Shown here one piece after another: positions 41,693 through 48,552 of a stretch of DNA of 56,833 nucleotides. A program made the position numbers and the translations under genes. Within the stretch, counting starts at the first letter, position 1. Each line of letters opens with the position of its first letter. This DNA is from Candidatus Enterocloster excrementipullorum. GTDB lineage: Bacteria; Bacillota; Clostridia; Lachnospirales; Lachnospiraceae. Under the pieces are notes generated by a model. That model had not been told where the DNA came from. It saw nothing but the letters and a program-made list of their open reading frames with translations, and searched no databases. The stretch spans positions 1 through 56,833 of the forward strand of contig DWWT01000004.1 in NCBI GenBank assembly GCA_019119575.1. The letters run 5' to 3'.

Positions 41693-42117
41693 CAAATCCC
41701 CAAGCCTTCCATGTGTTCTGCGATTTCTTCCATATCATCAAAGGTGTTGGCCGCCGTCCACTTCTCCCGGCTCCAGATTTCAATCCGGCTTCCCACACCC
41801 ACCAGTACCGCTTCCTTCTCAATCCCGGCAAATTCCCGAAGAACCGCGGGGAGAAGAATTCGTCCCTGCTTGTCCACTTCACAGGTGGTAGCTCCTGCCA
41901 GAAGGAAACGTGAAAACTTACGTCCGGCAGCATTGGTGAGGGGCAGGGTGCGCAGCTTCTCTTCCAGGGCGGTCCATTCAGAATTTTCATACACAAAAAG
42001 GCAGTTATCGAGTCCCTTTGTCACAACAAACTCATCCCCTAACTGCTCTCTAAACTTGGAAGGAACAATCACGCGTCCCTTCGCATCCACTGTATGATTG
42101 TACTCACCCATGAACAT
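41692..42117 (-). CDS. mraZ: Transcriptional regulator MraZ
   Basis: A 141-residue protein with two SpoVT-AbrB folds ([15 protein letters not shown] at the start and [16 protein letters not shown] near residue 75). MraZ forms a ring that binds direct repeats at its own promoter and controls the dcw cluster. Five 10-bp-spaced GTGGT-type boxes lie upstream (42215-42261). First gene of the cluster, overlapping rsmH by one base. Confidence 0.96.
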   Translation of the reverse strand: MFMGEYNHTVDAKGRVIVPSKFREQLGDEFVVTKGLDNCLFVYENSEWTALEEKLRTLPLTNAAGRKFSRFLLAGATTCEVDKQGRILLPAVLREFAGIEKEAVLVGVGSRIEIWSREKWTAANTFDDMEEIAEHMEGLGI

Positions 42118-42214
42118 AGCTTATCACCCGCTGTACATCATGGCGGCGAGGGTTAAAGCAAGGGGACCTTCGGTGCGCATCCGCGAACAGACGCCCCAAG
42201 GCCTCCCAACTTCA

Positions 42215-42261
42215 ACCACTTAACAACCATCCTTTACCACTTTGCACCACTTTCTACCACT
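42215..42261 (-). promoter_or_regulatory. MraZ-binding direct repeats
   Basis: On the minus strand AGTGGT occurs at 42256, 42246 and 42236 (plus-strand left ends), a variant ATGGTT at about 42225 and AGTGGT again at 42215, a period of 10 bases. This matches the known arrangement of tandem MraZ boxes. The array begins just after the predicted transcription start. Confidence 0.8.
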
Positions 42262-42270
42262 TGTATGTCT

Positions 42271-42299
42271 ATTCTAGTACAGAAACTGGGAAATGACAA
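42271..42299 (-). promoter_or_regulatory. Promoter of the dcw cluster
   Basis: TTGTCA (42294-42299, minus strand), 17-base spacer, TAGAAT (42271-42276). Leader to mraZ of about 145 bases, containing the MraZ boxes. Confidence 0.75.
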
Positions 42300-42362
42300 G
42301 GATTTTTTTAAGTTTTTCTTAAAAAAATCTGGCTAAGCAGCCGTGCGCAAAAACCCCGGGCA

Positions 42363-42396
42363 TAAAAAAAGCAGCCCCGGAATCATCCGAAACTGC
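42363..42396 (-). terminator. Terminator of lgt
   Basis: Ten-base-pair stem with three G-U pairs (arms 42371-42380 and 42387-42396) around a six-base loop, then TTTTTTTA on the minus strand. It lies 20 bases past the lgt stop. Confidence 0.8.
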
Positions 42397-42415
42397 ACGT
42401 TCTTTTAAAATCGCA

Positions 42416-43306
42416 TTATTTTTGATTGTTTTCTCCCACTTGGGTGCGCATTTTCCCGCGATGGTACGCGATTACCCCCGCCGCAGCCACCACCAGAACC
42501 GCAGACAAAAGCTGGGATACCGCAAGCGGCGTACCCGGCAGCTTAAGCTGGTCCGTCCGCAGGCCCTCAATCCATACCCGCCCCAGGCCGTAGCCCAGGA
42601 AATAGAGCCAGAGCATTTCCCCGTCAAAGCGCTTTCTCTTTCTGTACCACAGCATAAACAGGAGCACGCCCAGATTCCACAGGGATTCGTAGAGAAAGGT
42701 GGGATGCACCTGGATATAGGCCGTCCCATCTTCCACAATCTGCCTGTCCAGAAGCTCCTGGGAAATCATGGAAGGATTTACCAGGCTCATCTTGATGCGC
42801 ATGGCCAGGAGATTGTCCGTGTATCCCCCAAATGCCTCGCAGTTAAAGAAATTTCCCCACCGGCCGATGATCTGGCCTGTGATGAGCCCCAGGACGCCGC
42901 TGTCCGCCATGGAGAAAAAGGAAACCTTTTTGATCCGGGTAAACACCAAAAGGGTGAGCACCGCCCCGATTACGCCGCCGTAGATTGCCAGGCCGCCGGC
43001 CCGCAGATTCAGGATCTGGAGCAGATTGTCCTTGTACATATCCCACTCAAAAATCACGTAGTAGAGCCTGGCCCCTATGATGGAAAAAATAATCGCGTAC
43101 AGGGCAAAGTCAAGATACATATCCGGATCCTGCCCTCTTCTCTTCGCGTCGGAAAACGCAACCGCCATGCCCGCCAGCATGCCGATTCCTATAATAATTC
43201 CGTAAAAAGCGATGCGGAATCCAAAGATAGTGATGCTGTTTCGCAGATGTTCTATGGTAATGCCCAGATTTACAAAGCTGATGTCCGGTTCTGTGCCCGT
43301 GCTCAT
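42416..43306 (-). CDS. lgt: Prolipoprotein diacylglyceryl transferase
   Basis: A 296-residue membrane enzyme that transfers diacylglycerol from phosphatidylglycerol to the lipobox Cys of prolipoproteins. About seven helices. Lgt marks: FRIAFYGIIIGIGMLAG, the LRAGGLAIYGGVIGA segment near residue 105, and the signature ITGQIIGRWGNFFNCEAFG near 145; then HPTFLYESLWNL near 205 and GLGRVWIEGLRTDQL near 245. Several lipoproteins in this window (25406 and 54824) are substrates in principle. Single-gene unit with its own promoter and terminator, divergent from ychF. Confidence 0.95.
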   Translation of the reverse strand: MSTGTEPDISFVNLGITIEHLRNSITIFGFRIAFYGIIIGIGMLAGMAVAFSDAKRRGQDPDMYLDFALYAIIFSIIGARLYYVIFEWDMYKDNLLQILNLRAGGLAIYGGVIGAVLTLLVFTRIKKVSFFSMADSGVLGLITGQIIGRWGNFFNCEAFGGYTDNLLAMRIKMSLVNPSMISQELLDRQIVEDGTAYIQVHPTFLYESLWNLGVLLFMLWYRKRKRFDGEMLWLYFLGYGLGRVWIEGLRTDQLKLPGTPLAVSQLLSAVLVVAAAGVIAYHRGKMRTQVGENNQK

Positions 43307-43337
43307 GCTGTGTCACGCTCCTCTCTTTTGTCCTCCC

Positions 43338-43366
43338 ATTGTAACCCCTGGGGCGGTAAATTGCAA
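43338..43366 (-). promoter_or_regulatory. Promoter of lgt
   Basis: TTGCAA (43361-43366, minus strand), 17-base spacer, TACAAT (43338-43343). Confidence 0.7.
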
Positions 43367-43386
43367 GCAGCTTTGCAACTACACTC

Positions 43387-43415
43387 TTGAGGGTTTGAAG
43401 CCACTGTGCTATAAT
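43387..43415 (+). promoter_or_regulatory. Promoter of ychF
   Basis: TTGAGG (43387-43392), 17-base spacer, TATAAT (43410-43415), followed by an AAAGGAGAG ribosome site before ATG 43457. Confidence 0.7.
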
Positions 43416-43456
43416 CGGATTATTGCCTGAGAAAAACAAAGGAGAGTAATATAGAT

Positions 43457-44554
43457 ATGAAATTAGGAATCGTCGGCCTGCCCAATGTAGGCAAAAGTAC
43501 CTTATTTAATTCCCTGACAAAAGCAGGGGCGGAATCCGCCAACTACCCGTTCTGCACCATTGACCCCAATGTGGGCGTGGTTCCCGTGCCGGATCCCCGT
43601 CTGGACAAGCTCACCGCCATGTACAATTCCGCCAAGACCACCCATGCGGTGATCGAGTTCGTGGACATCGCCGGACTTGTCAAGGGCGCCTCCAAGGGCG
43701 AGGGCCTGGGCAATCAGTTCCTTGCCAATATCCGGGAGGTAGACGCCATCGTCCATGTGGTCCGCTGTTTTGACGACCCCAATGTGATCCATGTGGACGG
43801 AAGCATTGATCCCCTGCGGGACATTGAGACCATCAATCTGGAGCTCATTTTCTCCGACATTGAGATCCTGGAGCGCCGGATTGCCAAGCAGTCCAAGGGC
43901 GCATTCAATAATAAGGAGCTCGCCAAGGAGGTGGAACTCTTAAAAGCGCTGAAGGCCCGTCTGGAGGACGGAAATCTGGCCGCCGGATATGAGCCCGCGG
44001 ACGATGATGAGAAGGCCTTTATCGACACCTTGAACCTTCTGACCTGGAAGCCGGTTATCTTTGCCGCCAATGTGTCCGAGGATGACCTGGCCGATGACGG
44101 AGCTTCCAATCCCTACGTGCAGAAGGTGCGGGAATTTGCAGCGGAAAACAACTGCGAAGTGTTTGTCATCTGCGCGGAGATCGAGCAGGAAATCGCAGAG
44201 CTGGACGATGATGAAAAGAAGATGTTCTTAGACGATCTGGGCTTAAAGGAATCCGGCCTGGAAAAGCTCATCGCCGCCAGCTATCGGATTCTGGGCCTGA
44301 TGAGCTACCTCACCGCCGGTCCCCAGGAGTCCAGAGCCTGGACCATCAAGATCGGCACAAAGGCGCCCCAGGCTGCCGGAAAAATCCACAGCGACTTTGA
44401 GCGGGGCTTTATCCGGGCTGAGGTGGTGAGCTACGATGATCTCATGGCCTGCGGCAGCATGAACGCCGCCAAGGAAAAAGGCCTTGTCCGCTCCGAGGGC
44501 AAGGAGTATGTGATGCAGGATGGGGACGTGGTGCTGTTTCGGTTTAACGTCTGA
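43457..44554 (+). CDS. ychF: Redox-regulated ATPase YchF (Obg-like)
   Basis: A 365-residue TRAFAC-class P-loop protein. G1 GLPNVGKST at residues 7-15, G3 DIAGLVKGAS near 69, and in place of the GTP-selective NKxD a divergent G4 (AANVSEDD near 201), which is why YchF prefers ATP. A coiled-coil arm lies at about 125-180 and the C-terminal TGS domain has TIKIGTKAPQAAGKIHSDFERGFIRAEV in part. YchF binds the ribosome and affects oxidative-stress survival and leaderless translation in E. coli. Confidence 0.96.
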   Translation: MKLGIVGLPNVGKSTLFNSLTKAGAESANYPFCTIDPNVGVVPVPDPRLDKLTAMYNSAKTTHAVIEFVDIAGLVKGASKGEGLGNQFLANIREVDAIVHVVRCFDDPNVIHVDGSIDPLRDIETINLELIFSDIEILERRIAKQSKGAFNNKELAKEVELLKALKARLEDGNLAAGYEPADDDEKAFIDTLNLLTWKPVIFAANVSEDDLADDGASNPYVQKVREFAAENNCEVFVICAEIEQEIAELDDDEKKMFLDDLGLKESGLEKLIAASYRILGLMSYLTAGPQESRAWTIKIGTKAPQAAGKIHSDFERGFIRAEVVSYDDLMACGSMNAAKEKGLVRSEGKEYVMQDGDVVLFRFNV

Positions 44555-44583
44555 TGGGGGTTCCTGTCAATTTTGCAAAAATC

Positions 44584-44615
44584 GGAGAGGCCGCAGTTCT
44601 TTGTCTGGCCTCTCC
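44584..44615. terminator. Hairpin after ychF
   Basis: GGAGAGGCC (44584-44592) pairs perfectly with GGCCTCTCC (44607-44615). No strong T-run follows on the plus strand (TCATCTGTT). Two smaller inverted repeats (CCTGA...TCAGG and GGCTG...CAGCC) lie between it and the next promoter. Confidence 0.6.
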
Positions 44616-44758
44616 TCATCTGTTCCATTTAAAAAAACTCTTGCCATCCTTCTCTCCATTTGCTAAACTATCTTCATCAGCAGCATTCCGTCTGCTAACA
44701 TCTTTCACTTTACCTGACTGTTCAGGTATCCTGGCTGCATTTTCACAGCCGAATATCC

Positions 44759-44787
44759 TTTACAAGGAAAATGAACTTTAGTAAAAT
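44759..44787 (+). promoter_or_regulatory. Promoter of the Rpn-family gene
   Basis: TTTACA (44759-44764), 17-base spacer, TAAAAT (44782-44787), followed at once by AAAAGGAG. The -10 and ribosome-site block is nearly repeated before the second Rpn gene at the right edge (56728-56745). Confidence 0.65.
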
Positions 44788-44804
44788 AAAAGGAGAAACT
44801 GCCT

Positions 44805-45473
44805 ATGGCAAGAAAAAACAGAGGGGCAAACATACGCAGACGGCATCGCCGCAGAGCAAACAGAGCCTATAAGGACCGGCTGTTTATAAAGATTTTTGAG
44901 CGCAGGGAAGATTTGCTCAGCCTTTACAATGCAGTAAACGGCTCCGATTATCAGAACCCGGATGAACTGGAGATTACCACCCTGGACAATGCGATTTATA
45001 TGCGTATGAAGAATGATATTTCATTTTTAATCGATGGGTACATGAGTCTTTACGAGCATCAGTCTACTTTCAATCCCAACATGGAGAAATGCCCCAAACT
45101 CTATGAATATTCTTATCTCGTTGCGAAAATCCGGGAAAACCAGTCCAACGGAAAAACACTGGAAGGAGCCATCGAAGCGGCCCTGGAAGATTGTCTGGCA
45201 CAGGGTTATCTAACTGAACTTCTGACAACCTATAGATGGGAGGTGACAGGGATGCTGCTGTATGAATATGACGAACGAAAACATCTGAAAAACACTTATG
45301 AAGAAGGCATGCGAACCGGCCAATACAAAGGCCGCCAGCAAAAGGCATACCAGGCGGCCCGAAATCTTTACCGCCGCGGCTTTTCCATAAAGGATATTGC
45401 CGGCATTCTTGAGGAGGATGAAAAGATAGTGGCTGCATGGTTTAAAAAATGGGAAACAAAAAAGGGGAGTTGA
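44805..45473 (+). CDS. Rpn family nuclease-like protein with an apparent internal deletion
   Basis: A 222-residue member of the recombination-promoting nuclease/putative transposase family (PD-(D/E)XK fold). The basic start (RRRHRRRANRAYKDRLF) and the core KNDISFLID (Asp71, Asp77) with YEHQS (Glu84, Gln86) are typical. Family members usually run to about 300 residues, with NPNMPLR...LFY and a PTP...FYNG stretch following. Here NPNM (residue 93) joins directly to EKCPKLYEYSYLVAKIREN, which normally comes about 90-100 residues later. The frame is kept and the C-terminal helical region (YEYDERKHLKNTYEEG) is intact. Catalytic residues remain, but the second half of the nuclease core is gone, so activity is doubtful. 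The start ATG follows AAAAGGAG. Confidence 0.8.
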   Translation: MARKNRGANIRRRHRRRANRAYKDRLFIKIFERREDLLSLYNAVNGSDYQNPDELEITTLDNAIYMRMKNDISFLIDGYMSLYEHQSTFNPNMEKCPKLYEYSYLVAKIRENQSNGKTLEGAIEAALEDCLAQGYLTELLTTYRWEVTGMLLYEYDERKHLKNTYEEGMRTGQYKGRQQKAYQAARNLYRRGFSIKDIAGILEEDEKIVAAWFKKWETKKGS

Positions 45474-45554
45474 GAATCAATCTCCCTCTCCCGCAAGCTT
45501 ATCCAAAGTGTCTCACGCAGCCGCACTCCCTGGCGATTCTGGCCAGCTCTTGAA

Positions 45555-46097
45555 TCAAAGCACAATATATTCATAAAGCTTGTAATTGGTCCAGCCCGTG
45601 TCCTCGTAAAACATCCTTGCCGTCTCCACATACCGGAATCCCACTTTTGTATACGCTTTTTCCGCGGGCAGATTTCCCTCCAGCACGTCCAGGCGAACGG
45701 TCTTTATGCCATTTTGGGCCGCCATGGCGATGACATGCCGCGCCATCCGGCCTGCGATTCCCCTTCTGGAGAATTGGGGGTGAACCCCCAGGGCATGTAC
45801 GACGAGAAGCTCGGAATCCGCCGCATTGAAAGACCAGGCAGCCTCCCGGTATCCCTCATTGTACGCATGGTTCACCACCATGGACGCTGCCATCTGGCCG
45901 TCCACCTCCCCCACGTACAGCTCCCCTTTTTCCAGAGAGCTGCGCAGAAACTCCTGTGTGGGGTAAACCTCCCTCTCCCATCCCGGGCTGAACGCGGCTC
46001 CCTCCATCGCGTCAATCAGCAGATAATAAAAATCCCTGACTTTCTCATACTCTTTTGGATTCGCCCTCCGAATCCGCAGCGCGGCTTCTTCTCCCAC
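45555..46097 (-). CDS. GNAT family N-acetyltransferase
   Basis: A 180-residue acetyltransferase with a standard GNAT core: VVHALGVHPQFSRRGIAGRMARHVI near residues 95-120 is strand 4 plus the acetyl-CoA loop (R-R-G-I-A-G). NLPAEKAYTKVGFRYV near 140 is the C-terminal motif B. The N-terminal 60 residues form the acceptor side. Acceptor unknown; a free small molecule or protein N-terminus is possible. The start is GTG 46097, eight bases after AGGAG. It has its own promoter (46147-46175) and no operon partner. Confidence 0.85.
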   Translation of the reverse strand: MGEEAALRIRRANPKEYEKVRDFYYLLIDAMEGAAFSPGWEREVYPTQEFLRSSLEKGELYVGEVDGQMAASMVVNHAYNEGYREAAWSFNAADSELLVVHALGVHPQFSRRGIAGRMARHVIAMAAQNGIKTVRLDVLEGNLPAEKAYTKVGFRYVETARMFYEDTGWTNYKLYEYIVL

Positions 46098-46146
46098 TGT
46101 TTTGTCTCCTCTCCCGGTCCGAATTACAGCTTCTATTATACGTCCT

Positions 46147-46175
46147 ATTATACCCTGCCTGCGCCCCTCTGTCGA
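46147..46175 (-). promoter_or_regulatory. Promoter of the GNAT gene
   Basis: TCGACA (46170-46175, minus strand), 17-base spacer, TATAAT (46147-46152). Lies just past the terminator of the sugar operon. Confidence 0.65.
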
Positions 46176-46178
46176 GCG

Positions 46179-46217
46179 CCAAAAAGAGGGCAGGCCGCCC
46201 TCCGGCGTTCTGCCCTC
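46179..46217 (-). terminator. Terminator of the alpha-glucoside operon
   Basis: GAGGGCAG (46186-46193) pairs perfectly with CTGCCCTC (46210-46217) and TTTTTGG follows on the minus strand, just past the stop of the last glucosidase. Confidence 0.8.
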
Positions 46218-46225
46218 CCATATAT

Positions 46226-48529
46226 TTACGGCACGCAGGCAAACCCTGCCTCCGCCATCTTCCGGCTGATCACATACTCCTGTCCGTTCACCAGCAGCCG
46301 GTAGGAATCGTAAACTCTTTCATAGCCCCGGTGCCGGAAGGATATCTGGAAAATCCGATCCCTGTAGTCGAATACATAGAGATTGTAGGCCCCTTTTTGG
46401 TAGGCCATATCCTCCCCGTTGTCCTGGTAATGCACATAGGAGGCCTCGCAGCCGGTGATGAGCAGGGTGAGCTCTCGTATCTGTGTCTCCCCCACATAGT
46501 TCTGCACCGGATACATGGGAATCATGGCGTTCTCCCGCACATATAGGGGACAGCAGTCCAATGGCGCCTCCCGCAGCACATATCCGCCGCCCTCCGCCCA
46601 GGTTTCCTTCCAATAATCCAACCAGCGCCCCTCCGGCAGGTACACGGCCCGGCACTCCATGCCCTGTGCCAGGACAGGAGCCGCCAGAAGATTCGGGCCC
46701 ACCAGGAACTGGTCATTGAGATTCCTCGTCCGAGGATCCTTTTCATATTCCAGCACCAGCGGGCGAACCACGGGCAGGCCCGTCTGCGCCATCTGCCAGA
46801 ACAGGTCATAGTAGTAAGGAATCAGCCGGTAGCGCAGCCGGATATATTCCCGGCAGATGCGCATCGTCTCGTCCCCGAACCGCCAGGGCTCCTGATGGCG
46901 GGTGGGACGGCTGGAGTGATTTCTGAAATACGGCAGCAGGGCCCCCACCTGGGTCCAGCGGGCCAAAAGCTCCCCATTGCAGTCCGAGCCGTAGCCGCCC
47001 ACATCCGCACCGGTAAATCCCATGCCGGAGAGGCCCATACCGCACACTTGGGCAATGGATTCCCGCAGCATGACCCATATGCTGTGATTGTCGCCGGTCC
47101 AGCTCATACAGTATTTCTGGACACCCGCAAAGCACGCCCTGGTAACGATGAAGGGGCGTTTCCCGCCGTCCTTCTTCCATCCCTCGCGGACCGCCTTTGC
47201 CATCAGATTCCCATAAAGATTGTGCATCTCCTCATGGGTTGCCGCATTCCCCTCATTTCCAAAGACCACATCCGGCGGCATCTGCCCGTCAAAGGTGGAG
47301 GGCTCATTCATATCCATCAAAAGCCCCGCAAGCCCGGTGTCCAGCATTTCCTTCTCATGGACGCCCCACCAGTCGCGCACCCGCTTCTCTGAAAAATCCG
47401 GGTAAGCGCTGACGCCCGCCCACACTTTATTATAATAAATCTCCCCGTTTGCATCCTTTAAAAAATAATCGTTTTTAACGCCCTCCTCATAGACCGGATA
47501 CCCTTCCTCCTTTTTCACCGCCGGGTCCAGAATAGCCACGGTCCGAAAGCCCTGCTTCTTCAAATCCGCAATCATCCCGGCGGGATTCGGGAATTTTTCA
47601 TTGTCCCAGGTATATACCTTAAAATGATCCATAAAATCAATATCCAGGTACAAGGCGTCGCAGGGAATCCCCAGCATCCGCAGCCGGGAAGCAACCTTTC
47701 GCAGCTCCGCCTCGTTCTCATAAGACCACCGGGACTGATGGTATCCCAGGGCCCACATAGGCGGCAGCTCATGGGTGCCCGTAAGAGCGCAGAAGCCCTC
47801 CACCACCCGGGCCATATTCTCCCCGAAAATCATATAATAGTCCAGGTTTCCGCGGTCAGCCCCCACATAATAGTAGGCAGGATTTTCCTTGCCCATATCA
47901 AAATACGTCTTATAGTGATTGTCAAAAAACAGTCCGAAGACACAGTCCTCCCGCAGCGTGATAAAAAAGGGAACCGATTTGTAGAGAGACTTGACATTTT
48001 CCATCTGGGGAGCCGGATTATTGGTATTCCACATCTCATATTCATAGCCCCGCTTATTGAGGGGCCCGGTCTTATCCCCCAGGCCGTAAAAGCATTCGTC
48101 TCCCTGCATGGCTTTCAGGATCTCAATCTTGTGGTTCTTGTCAATCAGGCTCACCTCATGGCCCTCCTGGGCCGCCAAAATCAGGTCGGCGTGGTTTACC
48201 GAGGGCTCATAGCTTCTCTCCCCGCGGTAATCCCCGCACAAAAGCCTGCCCTCCCGGTCATACACATCCACCCTGAAGCCGTCAAAAACCCGCACCTCCA
48301 GGCGGCTGGTAATGATTTTGAGCCCTTCAGGAAACTCCTCGATGTGGATGGGGGCATTCCACATCCGCCTCTCCTCGATGGAATACGAATGATGCTCCTC
48401 CGTCTCGCATCCGCAGAACACATTTACAATTTCCGGGGAAATCAGCTCGATTCTTCCCGTCCCGCCCGCGAAACGCAGAACCACCCGCTGGCCGCAGACC
48501 CGGTAGGATATAAGTTTTCCAAAGTTCAT
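46226..48529 (-). CDS. GH31 alpha-glucosidase
   Basis: A 767-residue glycoside hydrolase of family 31, retaining, acting on terminal alpha-glucosides (or alpha-xylosides). Nucleophile Asp in GLLMDMNEPSTF near residue 405 and acid/base Asp in SWTGDNHSIW near 479; RNHSSRPTRHQEPW near 548 is the conserved substrate-site region. No signal peptide, so cytoplasmic. ATG 48529 is chosen (AAGGAG eight bases upstream). Last gene of the operon, 23 bases after a second GH31. The exact substrate cannot be read from the motifs; the operon suggests imported maltose- or isomaltose-type oligosaccharides. Confidence 0.9.
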   Translation of the reverse strand: MNFGKLISYRVCGQRVVLRFAGGTGRIELISPEIVNVFCGCETEEHHSYSIEERRMWNAPIHIEEFPEGLKIITSRLEVRVFDGFRVDVYDREGRLLCGDYRGERSYEPSVNHADLILAAQEGHEVSLIDKNHKIEILKAMQGDECFYGLGDKTGPLNKRGYEYEMWNTNNPAPQMENVKSLYKSVPFFITLREDCVFGLFFDNHYKTYFDMGKENPAYYYVGADRGNLDYYMIFGENMARVVEGFCALTGTHELPPMWALGYHQSRWSYENEAELRKVASRLRMLGIPCDALYLDIDFMDHFKVYTWDNEKFPNPAGMIADLKKQGFRTVAILDPAVKKEEGYPVYEEGVKNDYFLKDANGEIYYNKVWAGVSAYPDFSEKRVRDWWGVHEKEMLDTGLAGLLMDMNEPSTFDGQMPPDVVFGNEGNAATHEEMHNLYGNLMAKAVREGWKKDGGKRPFIVTRACFAGVQKYCMSWTGDNHSIWVMLRESIAQVCGMGLSGMGFTGADVGGYGSDCNGELLARWTQVGALLPYFRNHSSRPTRHQEPWRFGDETMRICREYIRLRYRLIPYYYDLFWQMAQTGLPVVRPLVLEYEKDPRTRNLNDQFLVGPNLLAAPVLAQGMECRAVYLPEGRWLDYWKETWAEGGGYVLREAPLDCCPLYVRENAMIPMYPVQNYVGETQIRELTLLITGCEASYVHYQDNGEDMAYQKGAYNLYVFDYRDRIFQISFRHRGYERVYDSYRLLVNGQEYVISRKMAEAGFACVP

Positions 48530-48552
48530 TTCCGTCTCTCCTTCTGCCCGTA

